From: Serratia nevei
GTDB taxonomy: Bacteria; Pseudomonadota; Gammaproteobacteria; Enterobacterales; Enterobacteriaceae
Direction: 5' to 3'
DNA: 64,000 nucleotides
Assembly (NCBI RefSeq): GCF_037948395.1
Contig: NZ_CP149940.1
Coordinates: forward strand, 5,208,001-5,272,000
The position numbers and the translations under genes were made by a program. The notes below the pieces were generated by a model. The model had not been told where the DNA came from. It saw nothing but the letters and a program-made list of their open reading frames with translations, and searched no databases. Shown piece after piece: positions 18,581-28,486 of the stretch; positions within the stretch are counted from its first letter, which is position 1, and every line of letters starts with the position of its first letter.

Positions 18581-19777
18581 TTATGCAATAACGCCAAGAT
18601 CCTTACCGATACGTGTAAACGCCGCCACTGCGCGTTCGATTTGCTCCGGGGTGTGGTCGGCGGACATCTGGGTGCGGATGCGCGCCTGGCCTTTCGGCAC
18701 CACCGGATAGAAGAAACCGGTCACATAGATGCCTTCCTTGAGCAACGCATTGGCGAATTCCTGCGCCAGCTTCGCCTCACCCAGCATGACCGGGATGATG
18801 GCGTGATCGGCGCCGGCCAATGTGAAGCCGGCGGCGGTCATTTTTTCGCGGAACAGACGCGCGTTAGCCCACAGGCGATCGCGCAGGGCGTCGCCCTCTT
18901 CAAGCAGTTCCAGCACTTTGATCGACGCGGCGACGATCGCCGGCGCCAGCGAGTTGGAGAACAGGTACGGGCGCGAACGCTGGCGCAGCCACTCCACCAC
19001 TTCTTTCTTGGCGGCGGTGTAGCCGCCGGACGCGCCGCCCAGCGCTTTGCCTAACGTACCGGTAATGATATCGACGCGGCCCATCACTTCGCAGTATTCA
19101 TGGGTGCCACGCCCGTTGGCGCCGACAAAGCCCACCGCGTGGGAGTCATCCACCATCACCAGCGCCTGATACTCGTCCGCCAGATCGCAGACCCCTTTCA
19201 GGTTGGCGATCACGCCGTCCATCGAGAATACGCCGTCGGTGGCGATCAGGATGTGACGCGCGCCGTCGGCTTTGGCCTGCTTCAGCTGTGCGGCCAGCTC
19301 GGTCATGTCGTTATTGGCGTAGCGATAGCGCTTGGCCTTGCACAGGCGCACGCCGTCGATGATCGACGCGTGGTTCAGCGCATCGGAGATAATGGCGTCT
19401 TCCGGGCCCAGCAGGGTTTCGAACAGCCCGCCGTTGGCGTCGAAGCAGGAGGAGTACAGGATCGCGTCTTCCATGCCCAAGAAAGCCGCCAGTTTCTGTT
19501 CCAGCTGCTTGTGGCTGTCCTGAGTGCCGCAGATGAAGCGCACCGACGCCATGCCGAAACCGTGGCTGTCCATTCCCGACTTGGCGGCGGCGATCAGCGC
19601 CGGATGATTGGCCAAACCCAGGTAGTTATTGGCGCAGAAGTTGATCACATGGCTGCCGTCGGCGACGGCGATGTCCGCCTGTTGCGCGGAGGTGATGATG
19701 CGTTCTTCCTTGAACAGCCCTTCACTGCGAGTGGCGGCAAGCTGTTGTTCCAACTGCTGATAAAAAGACGCTGACAT
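18581..19777 (-). CDS. kbl: 2-amino-3-ketobutyrate CoA ligase (glycine C-acetyltransferase)
   Basis: PLP enzyme that splits 2-amino-3-ketobutyrate with CoA to glycine and acetyl-CoA. Its 398 residues equal E. coli Kbl. The PLP lysine lies in [15 protein letters not shown] (near 244), with [11 protein letters not shown] near 207 and the [10 protein letters not shown] substrate loop near 47. It is the first gene of the kbl-tdh operon. In E. coli this operon answers to leucine through Lrp; I did not identify an Lrp site. Confidence 0.99.
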   Translation of the reverse strand: MSASFYQQLEQQLAATRSEGLFKEERIITSAQQADIAVADGSHVINFCANNYLGLANHPALIAAAKSGMDSHGFGMASVRFICGTQDSHKQLEQKLAAFLGMEDAILYSSCFDANGGLFETLLGPEDAIISDALNHASIIDGVRLCKAKRYRYANNDMTELAAQLKQAKADGARHILIATDGVFSMDGVIANLKGVCDLADEYQALVMVDDSHAVGFVGANGRGTHEYCEVMGRVDIITGTLGKALGGASGGYTAAKKEVVEWLRQRSRPYLFSNSLAPAIVAASIKVLELLEEGDALRDRLWANARLFREKMTAAGFTLAGADHAIIPVMLGEAKLAQEFANALLKEGIYVTGFFYPVVPKGQARIRTQMSADHTPEQIERAVAAFTRIGKDLGVIA

Positions 19778-20016
19778 TCGGTTATCTCCAGGATTGGGCT
19801 ATTTGCGGCATATTTTACTGATTTGTAACCAAACTGACGAGAATGCGCGGGAGAGAATATTAAAATTGCAGCAGATATCACGGCAAAAGGCGGGCTTCAA
19901 TGGCAATGCGGGATATTCGGAGCCCTTCCGCTGTTTGCCGCGGCATGAAATGCTATGATAACCGCCATTGAGCGTGGGGCATTGTGCCCCGCCAGCAGCT
20001 TAGCAGGGGTAACCCA

Positions 20017-20946
20017 ATGATTATCGTCACTGGCGGCGCCGGCATGATCGGCAGCAACATCATTAAGGCACTGAACGACAAGGGATATCGCGATATCCTG
20101 GTGGTGGATAACCTGAAAGACGGCACCAAGTTCGTCAACCTGGTCGATCTGGACATCGCCGACTATATCGATAAAGAAGACTTTATCGCCAGCATCGTGG
20201 CCGGCGACGATCTGGGCGATATCGAAGCGGTCTTCCACGAAGGCGCCTGCTCCGCGACCACCGAGTGGGACGGCAAGTACATGATGGACAATAACTATCA
20301 GTACTCCAAAGACCTGCTGCACTACTGCCTGGATCGCGAAATCCCGTTCCTGTACGCCTCCTCCGCCGCCACTTACGGCGGCCGCGAAGAGTTCATCGAA
20401 GAGCGGGAGTATGAAGCACCGCTCAACGTGTACGGCTACTCCAAATTCCTGTTCGACCAGTACGTGCGCGAGATCCTGCCGGAAGCGGACTCGCAGATCT
20501 GCGGCTTCCGCTACTTCAACGTTTACGGCCCGCGCGAAGGCCACAAAGGCAGCATGGCCAGCGTCGCCTTCCACCTGAATACCCAGATCAACCGCGGCGA
20601 AAACCCGAGGCTGTTCGCCGGCAGCGAACACTTCAAGCGTGACTTCATCTACGTCGGCGACGTGGCGGCGGTTAACCTGTGGTTCTGGGAAACCGGCAAA
20701 TCCGGCATCTTCAACTGCGGCACCGGCCGGGCGGAAACCTTCCAGGCGGTGGCCGACACGGTGGTGGACTTCCACCAGAAGGGCGCGGTGGAATACATCG
20801 AGTTCCCGGAGAAGCTGAAGGGCCGCTATCAGGCGTACACCCAGGCCGATCTGACCAAGCTGCGCGCCGCCGGCTACGACGCACCGTTCAAAACGGTCGC
20901 CGAAGGCGTGAAAGAGTACATGGCCTGGTTGAACCGCACCGCATAA
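20017..20946 (+). CDS. hldD: ADP-L-glycero-D-manno-heptose 6-epimerase
   Basis: Last step in making the ADP-heptose precursor of the LPS inner core. An extended SDR enzyme of 309 residues (310 in E. coli): NADP loop [11 protein letters not shown] at the N-terminus, and catalytic YGYSKFL (Y and K near 139 and 143) after SSAATYG. ATG at 20017 follows GCAGGGGTAACCCA; the 11-codon upstream extension is unlikely. It heads the hldD-waaF-waaC series and is divergent from kbl. Confidence 0.99.
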   Translation: MIIVTGGAGMIGSNIIKALNDKGYRDILVVDNLKDGTKFVNLVDLDIADYIDKEDFIASIVAGDDLGDIEAVFHEGACSATTEWDGKYMMDNNYQYSKDLLHYCLDREIPFLYASSAATYGGREEFIEEREYEAPLNVYGYSKFLFDQYVREILPEADSQICGFRYFNVYGPREGHKGSMASVAFHLNTQINRGENPRLFAGSEHFKRDFIYVGDVAAVNLWFWETGKSGIFNCGTGRAETFQAVADTVVDFHQKGAVEYIEFPEKLKGRYQAYTQADLTKLRAAGYDAPFKTVAEGVKEYMAWLNRTA

Positions 20947-20968
20947 GCTGAAGGAATTAACGCTGGGT

Positions 20969-22015
20969 ATGAAAATACTGGTTATCGGCCCTTCTTGGGT
21001 TGGCGACATGATGATGTCGCAAAGTCTCTATCGCACCCTGAAGGCCGAATACCCGTCGGCGGAGATCGATGTGATGGCGCCGGCCTGGTGCCGCCCGCTG
21101 CTGGCGCGCATGCCGGAAGTCAATCAGGCGCTGGCGATGCCGCTGGGCCACGGCGCGCTGGGGCTCGGCGAGCGTCGCCGCCTGGGGCGCGCCCTGCGCG
21201 CCAACCGTTACGATCGCGCCTACGTTCTACCCAACTCGTTCAAATCCGCGCTGGTGCCTTTCTTTGCCGATATCCCGCAGCGTACCGGCTGGCGGGGCGA
21301 AATGCGTTACGGCCTGCTGAACGACGTCCGCGTGCTCGACAAGGCGGCCTTCCCGCTGATGGTGCAGCGCTACGTGGCGCTGGCCTATGACAAAGGCCGC
21401 ATTCAGCGCGCCGACGATCTGCCGCAGCCGCTGCTGTGGCCGCAGTTGCAGGTGAGCGACGAAGAAATCGCCGACACCACCGCGGCTTTCAACCTGACCG
21501 GCAGCCGACCGATCGTCGGCTTCTGCCCGGGCGCGGAATTCGGCCCCGCCAAACGCTGGCCGCACTATCACTACGCGGCGCTGGCTCAGCGGCTGATCGA
21601 GAGCGGCTATCAAATAGCGCTGTTCGGTTCGGCGAAAGACCACGAGGCCGGCGAACAGATCCGCGCCGCGCTGCAGGAAGACGCGCGCGATTTCTGCCTT
21701 AACCTGGCCGGAAAAACCCAGCTGGAGCAGGCGGTGATCCTGATCGCGGCCTGCCGGGCAGTGGTCAGCAACGACTCGGGCTTAATGCACGTTGCCGCAG
21801 CGTTGAACAAACCGCTGATAGCCTTGTACGGCCCAAGCAGCCCCGACTTCACGCCGCCGCTCTCCGACAAGGCGCGGGTCATTCGCTTGATCAGCGGCTA
21901 CCACAAGGTGCGTAAGGGCGATGCCGAGCAGGGGTACCACCAAAGTTTGATCGATATTCAGCCGCAGCAAGTGTTGGACGCGCTGACGCCGTTACTTGTC
22001 GCCAGCGAGGAATAG
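20969..22015 (+). CDS. waaF: ADP-heptose:LPS heptosyltransferase II
   Basis: Adds the second L-glycero-D-manno-heptose to the LPS inner core at the cytosolic face of the inner membrane. GT9 family, 348 residues as in E. coli. PSWVGDMMMSQSLYRTLK is the N-terminal acceptor region, CPGAEFGPAKRWP lies near 182 and SNDSGLMHVAAAL near 268 forms the nucleotide-sugar site. It lies 22 bp after hldD and 2 bp before waaC. Confidence 0.98.
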   Translation: MKILVIGPSWVGDMMMSQSLYRTLKAEYPSAEIDVMAPAWCRPLLARMPEVNQALAMPLGHGALGLGERRRLGRALRANRYDRAYVLPNSFKSALVPFFADIPQRTGWRGEMRYGLLNDVRVLDKAAFPLMVQRYVALAYDKGRIQRADDLPQPLLWPQLQVSDEEIADTTAAFNLTGSRPIVGFCPGAEFGPAKRWPHYHYAALAQRLIESGYQIALFGSAKDHEAGEQIRAALQEDARDFCLNLAGKTQLEQAVILIAACRAVVSNDSGLMHVAAALNKPLIALYGPSSPDFTPPLSDKARVIRLISGYHKVRKGDAEQGYHQSLIDIQPQQVLDALTPLLVASEE

Positions 22016-22017
22016 TC

Positions 22018-22983
22018 ATGCAGGTGTTAATCGTAAAAACCTCCTCGATGGGGGACGTGCTGCATACGCTGCCCGCCCTGACCGACGCGCTGCAGGCCAT
22101 TCCCGATATCCGCTTCGACTGGGTAGTGGAAGAAGGCTTCAGCCAAATCCCCACCTGGCACCCGGCGGTGGATCGCGTGATCCCGGTGGCCATTCGCCGC
22201 TGGCGCAAGAACTGGTTCGGCAACGACACCCGGCAACAGCGCTGCGACTTCAAGCGCGCGCTGCAAGAACGCCGTTACGACGTGGTGATCGACGCTCAGG
22301 GCCTGATCAAAAGCGCCGCGCTGATCACGCGCATCGCCAAAGGCAACAAACATGGCCCGGACTGCAAGAGCGCGCGCGAGCCGTTCGCCAGCTGGTTCTA
22401 CAACGTGCGCCATGAGATAGACAAACAGCAGCACGCGGTGGAACGCACCCGTGAGCTGTTCGCCAAAAGCCTCGGTTACGACAAACCGGGCAGCTACGGC
22501 GATTACGCCATCGCCGCGCGCTTTCTCAGCCGCCCGCCGGCCGATGCCGGGCAGTATTTGGTGTTTCTGCACGCGACGACGCGTGACGACAAGCACTGGC
22601 CGGAGCAGAACTGGCGCGAGCTGATCGCGCTGACGGCCGACAGCGGGCTGAAGATCAAACTGCCGTGGGGCGCAGAGCATGAACATCAGCGCGCGCTGCG
22701 GTTGGCGGAAGGTTTTTCACATGTCGAAGTGCTGCCGAAGCTCAGCCTGCAGCAGGTGGCCGAGGTGCTGGCCGGCGCCAAGGGCGTGGTCTCGGTCGAC
22801 ACCGGGCTCAGCCATTTGACCGCCGCGCTCGACAAACCCAACATCACGCTGTTCGGGCCGACCGATCCCGGCCTGATCGGCGGCTACGGGCAAAATCAGC
22901 ACTCGCTGATTTCGCCGGAAAAAAGCATGGCGACAATCGACGCCGATACGGCATGGCAGGCGTTGCAAAAGGTTATAGCATGA
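22018..22983 (+). CDS. waaC: ADP-heptose:LPS heptosyltransferase I
   Basis: Adds the first heptose to Kdo2-lipid A. GT9 family, 321 residues. The catalytic aspartate lies in VKTSSMGDVLHTLPAL (D13), with FLHATTRDDKHWPEQNW near 182 and SVDTGLSHLTAALDKP near 260. The stop overlaps the next start as ATGA, so the following glycosyltransferase is coupled to it. Confidence 0.98.
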   Translation: MQVLIVKTSSMGDVLHTLPALTDALQAIPDIRFDWVVEEGFSQIPTWHPAVDRVIPVAIRRWRKNWFGNDTRQQRCDFKRALQERRYDVVIDAQGLIKSAALITRIAKGNKHGPDCKSAREPFASWFYNVRHEIDKQQHAVERTRELFAKSLGYDKPGSYGDYAIAARFLSRPPADAGQYLVFLHATTRDDKHWPEQNWRELIALTADSGLKIKLPWGAEHEHQRALRLAEGFSHVEVLPKLSLQQVAEVLAGAKGVVSVDTGLSHLTAALDKPNITLFGPTDPGLIGGYGQNQHSLISPEKSMATIDADTAWQALQKVIA

Positions 22984-24146
22984 AAAAACTGCATATTATC
23001 AACCTGGGTAAAATGGGCGGCGTCGAACGCCTGTTCCTGCAGTACATCAACGATACCACCGACGGCAGCAACCAGGTCTTGTGCATCAGCGGCGACATTG
23101 GCGAAGAGATCCGCCGCCAGCTGCCTGCGCATCAGCCCGTCACCTTCGCCAACCGCCTGATCAATGCGCTGCCGTTACGCTGCCCGCAGTTCCTGCGCAA
23201 ATTTTTGCTGAAGTGGAAAATCGAGCGGGCGAACGCCGACGTGGTGATCGTCTGGGACCTGGTGCCGGGGCTGGCGGCCAAACCCAAACGCGGCAAACTG
23301 GTTTACTACGATCACGGCTGCTCCTGGCGTTACCCCAAGAATAAAAAGACGCTGAGTTTCTTCGCCATGCTGGACGGCGTCATTTCCGCCTCGCACGCGT
23401 CGAAGCGGGTGATGGAGCTGCGTTTTAATCTGCCTTGCCCAAATCACGTGGTGATCAACCGCATCAAGACGCCGGCGGGGATCGACACTGCGCCGAAAAC
23501 GCTGTCGCAGCCGGTCAGGATCGGCACCGCTTCACGCCTGGTCAGCCTGAAAGGCATCAGCGTTTCATTATTAATGATGCAGGAACTGCTGCGGCGCGGG
23601 CATGACGTCACGCTGGAAGTGGCCGGCAAAGGGCCGGATCGCGCGGCGTTCGAGGCGCTGGCGGCCCGGCTTCAGCTCGGCGACCGCGTCACCTTCAGCG
23701 GTTATCAGGATGACGTCGCCGGCTTCTTCAATCGCACGCACATCTACATGAGCACGCCGATCACCGAGCCGTTCGGCTTGTCCTGCATGGAATCGCTCTA
23801 TTTCGGCGTGCCGGTCATTTTCCCGCAGGTTGACGGCCAGCCGGAAGCGGTCAAGGACGGCGTCTGCGGCATTGGCCTGACGCCGTCGGTCACCGTCGAA
23901 CAACACCGGCAGCTCACCGATATCGAGGTCGACTTCCCGCATGAGGTCTACGATCCGTTGACCGACAGCCTGGTCGCGCCCAAGCTGCTGTCGCATCTCG
24001 ACTGTGCGGATGCGGTTGAGAAATTGCTGGCGCGCGAAACCTACCAGACTCTGAGCCGAAATGCGCAGCGCTATCCTGCGGAACATTTCAACTATGCTCA
24101 GTTCAAAGCTGAGTTCGACGACACGCTGCGATCCTTTATCGCTTAA
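22980..24146 (+). CDS. GT4 family LPS core glycosyltransferase, acceptor unknown
   Basis: 388 residues. The C-terminal half is a GT4 domain: IGTASRLVSLKGIS, LEVAGKGPDRAAFE, VTFSGYQDDV, and the ExxxxxxxE nucleotide-sugar motif in TEPFGLSCMESLYFGVPVIF. The N-terminal half begins HIINLGKMGGVERLFL, with the GG loop typical of these retaining transferases. The start overlaps the waaC stop by four bases, and waaL follows closely, so it is almost certainly a core sugar transferase. I cannot name the sugar; it has no E. coli K-12 counterpart at this place. Confidence 0.8.
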   Translation: MKKLHIINLGKMGGVERLFLQYINDTTDGSNQVLCISGDIGEEIRRQLPAHQPVTFANRLINALPLRCPQFLRKFLLKWKIERANADVVIVWDLVPGLAAKPKRGKLVYYDHGCSWRYPKNKKTLSFFAMLDGVISASHASKRVMELRFNLPCPNHVVINRIKTPAGIDTAPKTLSQPVRIGTASRLVSLKGISVSLLMMQELLRRGHDVTLEVAGKGPDRAAFEALAARLQLGDRVTFSGYQDDVAGFFNRTHIYMSTPITEPFGLSCMESLYFGVPVIFPQVDGQPEAVKDGVCGIGLTPSVTVEQHRQLTDIEVDFPHEVYDPLTDSLVAPKLLSHLDCADAVEKLLARETYQTLSRNAQRYPAEHFNYAQFKAEFDDTLRSFIA

Positions 24147-24153
24147 TTGAAAC

Positions 24154-25416
24154 GTGAGCCGGAAAACACGCCCGATGCTAAAACACAGAACGCCGCACCC
24201 TGCCTTCAGCTATCTGATCTATCTGGGGTGCGCCATCGCTTTTTGCACCATCCCTTTCGGTTCCGCGACCGGACGCAATCTGTTTTACGTTTCCAGCTAC
24301 ATCGCCTTTATCGCCGTTTGCCTGTACCCGCGCTACTACTTCAGCAACGCGAGAAATCTGCTGCTGCCCGCGCTGATGTTCAGCGTGGGCATGGGAACCA
24401 TCCTCTGGATGCATCACTTCAAACAGCCGGGTGAGTACATCAATATTTATCGCTCTTATATGTCGACCGGCAAACTGCAGCTCGCGACCGCCTTCATCTT
24501 GCTGATCGCACTCAATGAGCGGTTGTGCGTGCAGCGCCTGCTGATCGTTGTAGCTCTCGCCACCGGCCTGGCGGTCAACGGCTATTCCCTCTATCAGGGA
24601 TTGCGGCTGGATATCCCGCGCGTAGAGCTCAACTTCGATCGCGCCACGGTCGCCGCCTACCTGATGACCGCCATCGATCTGGTCATGATGCAAGCCATCC
24701 TGATGCTGCGCACCCGCTACCGCCTGGTGTTGTACATTGCGGCATTCCTGCTGTCCTTCTCTGCACTGGTGCTCACCGGCACGCGCGCGGCCATGTTGGT
24801 CTACCCGGTAGCGGTCTGCCTGTCGCTGCTGGCGACCAAGCAGCTGGTTTCCAGGAAACACAAACTCGCGTTGGTGGCCTCGGTACCGCTGCTGCTCGTA
24901 GCCTGCGGCCTGGTGTTTAAACCGCAGATAGAAGAACGCATTCAGGCCTTTGAGACCGATATGCGTCTGATGGATCAGCCACAGACTGAAAACTCGATCA
25001 TTTCACGGCTGTCGATGCAAACGCTGGCATGGCGCACCGGTTCACAAGCCCCTTGGGGCCAATCCGCCGAACAGCGCGGCGAAGAGATCCGTGCAATGGT
25101 CGCACAGCAACCTCGCCTGTCTGGCGTCATGCCCTACATCAACGTCCACCTGCACAACGAGCTGCTGGAAACCTACTCGCTCAAGGGCGTCTGGGGCGTA
25201 CTGCTGCTGCTGGCGCTCTATGTCTGTCTGTTCTTCTCTTCGTTCCGGCCACAGCGCAACGCGCTGCTGCTGAGCGTTAGCGTCAGCCTGTTCGTTTACG
25301 GCCTGAGCGACGTCATCTTCTTCAGCACGGAAGGCACCGCCATGTTCTGCCTGGCGCTGCTCGCCGCCGTTCTTTCCGTCACGAAACAGCCCCTTGTTCA
25401 GGAGCCCACCCCGTGA
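24154..25416 (+). CDS. waaL: O-antigen ligase WaaL
   Basis: Joins undecaprenyl-diphosphate-linked O antigen to the lipid A-core in the periplasm. About ten to twelve hydrophobic segments are visible across 420 residues. Key family signatures are LVLTGTRAAMLVYP near 205 (an essential arginine in WaaL), and the periplasmic loop ending SVQ-like RLSGVMPYINVHLHNELLE (His near 332) before SLKGVWG, all aligning with E. coli WaaL. GTG at 24154 or ATG at 24175 could be the start; neither has a good SD. The stop overlaps the next gene's GTG. Confidence 0.88.
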   Translation: MSRKTRPMLKHRTPHPAFSYLIYLGCAIAFCTIPFGSATGRNLFYVSSYIAFIAVCLYPRYYFSNARNLLLPALMFSVGMGTILWMHHFKQPGEYINIYRSYMSTGKLQLATAFILLIALNERLCVQRLLIVVALATGLAVNGYSLYQGLRLDIPRVELNFDRATVAAYLMTAIDLVMMQAILMLRTRYRLVLYIAAFLLSFSALVLTGTRAAMLVYPVAVCLSLLATKQLVSRKHKLALVASVPLLLVACGLVFKPQIEERIQAFETDMRLMDQPQTENSIISRLSMQTLAWRTGSQAPWGQSAEQRGEEIRAMVAQQPRLSGVMPYINVHLHNELLETYSLKGVWGVLLLLALYVCLFFSSFRPQRNALLLSVSVSLFVYGLSDVIFFSTEGTAMFCLALLAAVLSVTKQPLVQEPTP

Positions 25417-26390
25417 ATCCTCAGGAGCCGCTGCTCAGCGTTATCGTGCCGTTTTATAATAATGAAGCGTTCGTTATCGCTGCGCTGGATTCGTTATTTG
25501 CGCAGATTAGCGACGATATCGAGGTGGTGATCATCGACGATGGCTCCACCGACGCCTCCGGTGCGCAGGTCAACCAATATCTGGCGCAGCGGCGGCACCC
25601 GCGCGTGGTCTTTACTTCACAGGCCAACGGCGGCATTGCGCACGCCCGCAATGTCGGCTTACGGCTGGCCACCGGCCGCTATCTCACCTTCCTCGACGGC
25701 GACGATCTGCTGAGCGACGACTATCTGGCAATCCTGCGGCCCCTGCTTACCACCGGTGAATATGACCTGATCGACTTTAATTATCAGAAGTTCACCGAAC
25801 AACCGCCGACGCCGGATAACCGCGCGACTCAGCCCGTAACCTACGACTTTTCACAGTTGGGGCTCGGCTGCCTGCAACCGCTGTTCGCACGCTCGATGTG
25901 GCATCTCTGGAGCCGCGTGTATAAACGTTCGCTGCTGGAAGGGGAAACGTTCGAAGACGGCAGGCGCTATGAAGACGTGATTTTCACGCCTTTTCAGTAT
26001 TTCAAAACCCGCCGCATCGCCCATCTGGACTGCGAGCTCTATTTCTATCGGGATAACAGCCAAGGCATCACTCGCAATATCAAACCCAAAGATATTGAAG
26101 ATCTGCTGTTCGCCATGGAGAAGATGCTGCGTTTTGTGGCGCAGCATCCCGGGGATGAGCCGCTGCGCCGGTTGGCCGCCCTGATGCTGGCCAACTGCTT
26201 TTCCGAGGTGAAAAGCATGTCGAAGGCGGTGTACGGCTATTATCATTACGCGCCGGCAACGCTGCACACCCTGCGCCGCGCCGCCGATATCTGCCGCAAC
26301 AGCGACGTGCCGGGCAAAAAAGTCCGCCAGATGCGCTATGCGCGAGTGGATACCTTTCTTTCGAAGCTGCGCGGGCGCAAGCCGCACTAA
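25413..26390 (+). CDS. GT2 family glycosyltransferase of the LPS core locus
   Basis: 325 residues with an N-terminal GT-A domain: LSVIVPFYNNEAFV, VVIIDDGSTDASG (near 38-50), the HARNVGL loop and the metal-binding FLDGDDLL near 93. The C-terminal third is family-unspecific. GTG at 25413 follows AGGAG and overlaps the waaL stop by four bases, giving a waaC-GT4-waaL-GT2 chain. Acceptor and sugar are unknown. It ends against a convergent GT9 gene. Confidence 0.82.
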   Translation: MNPQEPLLSVIVPFYNNEAFVIAALDSLFAQISDDIEVVIIDDGSTDASGAQVNQYLAQRRHPRVVFTSQANGGIAHARNVGLRLATGRYLTFLDGDDLLSDDYLAILRPLLTTGEYDLIDFNYQKFTEQPPTPDNRATQPVTYDFSQLGLGCLQPLFARSMWHLWSRVYKRSLLEGETFEDGRRYEDVIFTPFQYFKTRRIAHLDCELYFYRDNSQGITRNIKPKDIEDLLFAMEKMLRFVAQHPGDEPLRRLAALMLANCFSEVKSMSKAVYGYYHYAPATLHTLRRAADICRNSDVPGKKVRQMRYARVDTFLSKLRGRKPH

Positions 26391-26391
26391 C

Positions 26392-26415
26392 CGCATCGGC
26401 CGGGCGGCCGATGCG
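26392..26415. terminator. Hairpin between convergent core genes
   Basis: CGCATCGGCC-GGGC-GGCCGATGCG, a 10-bp perfect stem between the GT2 and GT9 stops. It lacks T-runs on either strand, so termination is only likely. Confidence 0.5.
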
Positions 26416-26426
26416 TCGTCGCTCCC

Positions 26427-27521
26427 TCAGCGCGCTAAAGGCACGTGCGCGACCAGCTCATCATAAATCCGCTGCGGCTGGATGACCCCCATCGGGTTTT
26501 CCGCCTCCAGCGGCATCGTATAGCCGGTACGCGACACCTGAATGATGCGGTGCAGTTCAGCATCCTGAATCGGGCCGGTGGAGCGTGAGTCGGCGGTCAC
26601 GAACAGGCTGATGGTTTTCACCTTCAACGCCACCGCCAGATGCAGCGGCCCGGTATCGCCGGTGACCAGAACATGGAAACTGTCGATCAACGTCAGCAAG
26701 CCTTGCAGCCCCGTTTTACCGATCTGGTTATCCACGCAGGCCTGCGTTTGCGGGCCGATCAGGCTCATAAACTGTTTGGCCTTGCCGTCGTCGAACGGTG
26801 CGCCAATCAGCACGATGCGCACATTGGGGTGCTTCGCCACCAGCTCATCGGCCAGCCGCGCATAGTGCGAAACCGGCCAGCAACGCGATTCTGTTGACGC
26901 CCCCAGCTGAAAACCGATGGTGGGATGCTCGCTGCTTTTGACGCCGCGCTGATAATCCACGGGAATTTCCATCGTCGGATCGTCGCTGCGGCAGCCTAAG
27001 ATGGAAATCAGCTCCAGTTTGCGGCGTACAAAGTGGCCGTAATAATGGAAGATATAGTTGGTCAGCCAAGGCTCCAGCCCGCAAATGCCCGAGCTGTAGT
27101 TATCCCTGATAATGTACTTCGCCCCGGCCAGTACGGCGCTGATGATGTCATAAGGCAGGTGGGAGTGCAGAATCAGCGCCAAATCCGGCTGATGTTCGCG
27201 CAACGATTTCAGCAATGGGCGTATCGTCTTGATCTTGCTGTCCCAATACACCACGCGATCGTAATAACGGCCGTTTTCCACCAGCTCGCGGTTTTTCTTG
27301 TGCACCACCAGCGTGATGTGCGCATTGGGGTAGCGTTCCCTCATCGCCCTCAATGCCGGCGTGTTGAACATGAAGTCGCCCAACGCCGTGGTGGAATAGA
27401 TAACGATATTGTCAAACTGCTGGGCGCCGTCGAACGTCGCCTTATCCTGAAAACGGCCGTACTTCGCCGTATAGCGCCGCAAGAACCAGTCGGCAACCTT
27501 GATTTTCCATTTCTTCGACAT
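26427..27521 (-). CDS. GT9 family heptosyltransferase-like protein
   Basis: 364 residues. After a basic amphipathic N-terminus (KKWKIKVADWFLRRYTAKYG, possibly membrane-associating) comes the GT9 start IVIYSTTALGDFMFNTPALRAM with its aspartate, then GFQLGASTESRCWPVSHYA and TGDTGPLHLAVALKV, the ADP-sugar site. It is more distant from WaaC/F/Q than those are from each other. Its place in the core locus suggests transfer of a further heptose. It is 8 bp after the deacetylase gene, in a two-gene minus-strand operon. Confidence 0.8.
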   Translation of the reverse strand: MSKKWKIKVADWFLRRYTAKYGRFQDKATFDGAQQFDNIVIYSTTALGDFMFNTPALRAMRERYPNAHITLVVHKKNRELVENGRYYDRVVYWDSKIKTIRPLLKSLREHQPDLALILHSHLPYDIISAVLAGAKYIIRDNYSSGICGLEPWLTNYIFHYYGHFVRRKLELISILGCRSDDPTMEIPVDYQRGVKSSEHPTIGFQLGASTESRCWPVSHYARLADELVAKHPNVRIVLIGAPFDDGKAKQFMSLIGPQTQACVDNQIGKTGLQGLLTLIDSFHVLVTGDTGPLHLAVALKVKTISLFVTADSRSTGPIQDAELHRIIQVSRTGYTMPLEAENPMGVIQPQRIYDELVAHVPLAR

Positions 27522-27529
27522 GTGCGTGC

Positions 27530-28486
27530 TTAGTTCGCTTTAAGTTGATAATACTCGGCCAGCGTCATGCCCACCGTACGCTGCTGCAGCCAGTCAAACA
27601 GCTGCTCCAGATCGCGGTACAGCCCTTCGATATCCTGCTCGGTTTTGAACGTCGGGCTGCCGCCCGGCATAAATTCGGAGGAGTGCAGCATAAATTCGAC
27701 GTAGTCATGCCCCTGCGCCAGCGACGCCTCAGCCACGCTTATCATCTTGGCCACGTTGCCGCCACTCGGCCGCAGCCAGTTGACGGACGGCGAACGCCGC
27801 TTGCCGCGCAGCCGGTCATAACCTTGCTTGAACGCGTTCATCAGCGCCGAGTGCTTGTACTGAATGCTCATCGGCACTTCCAACAGCGGCGAAGCGCCCG
27901 GTTTGGCAATGTTCTGCGGATCGATAAAATAAGCCTGCGACGGGAACCGGGTGTAATCGGTGCCGCCGTTGCCCTGCGGATTGCCCGGCGAAAACTGCCA
28001 GTTGACCCGCGGCGTCACCGAACAGTCCACCTGATAGCCGTATTCCAGCAGCAGCGAGGCATAATATTCGTTGAACGCCCAGCGGCCGGCGCGATGGCTG
28101 AGCATTTTGGTCTGGAAGGCATCTTCCAGCAGCTTGGTCATGTGATCGACCTTGGCGCGGATCTGATCGGCGGGATACTCGATCAAATAAGGCTTGTGGC
28201 GCCAGTCGTCGTCGGTGAGCGGCGTCAGCGGCGGGCTGTTCCAGGCGTGCAGGTGCATGCCCACTTCTCCCGCGCCGCGGGCGATCACGTCGCGCGCGAA
28301 CTCGACGTAAGCCGGATCCATCGCCATTTCATAGTTGGTGAGATAAACCGGTTTGAAGGCGTATTTTTCGCACAATGCCTGAAAGCGCGGCAAGAAACGC
28401 GTGTTTTCGGTCGCGATGCGATCGTGGTTTTGCCACAGATTATCGCCTTCGGTATCAATGGTGATGAGAAACGCCGGTTTAGTCAT
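27530..28486 (-). CDS. wabN: Polysaccharide deacetylase family protein, probable LPS core GlcNAc deacetylase (WabN-like)
   Basis: 318 residues of NodB-type deacetylase without signal peptide, so cytosolic. Motif 1 is ITIDTEGDN near residue 8, motif 2 GEVGMHLHAWN near 75, and motif 3 SHRAGRWAFN near 130, keeping the Asp and His metal ligands. In Klebsiella, WabN deacetylates the core GlcNAc added by WabH to give GlcN; with wabH 2.4 kb away, the same role is inferred here. ATG at 28486 is chosen over an upstream TTG. It is divergent from waaQ. Confidence 0.75.
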   Translation of the reverse strand: MTKPAFLITIDTEGDNLWQNHDRIATENTRFLPRFQALCEKYAFKPVYLTNYEMAMDPAYVEFARDVIARGAGEVGMHLHAWNSPPLTPLTDDDWRHKPYLIEYPADQIRAKVDHMTKLLEDAFQTKMLSHRAGRWAFNEYYASLLLEYGYQVDCSVTPRVNWQFSPGNPQGNGGTDYTRFPSQAYFIDPQNIAKPGASPLLEVPMSIQYKHSALMNAFKQGYDRLRGKRRSPSVNWLRPSGGNVAKMISVAEASLAQGHDYVEFMLHSSEFMPGGSPTFKTEQDIEGLYRDLEQLFDWLQQRTVGMTLAEYYQLKAN

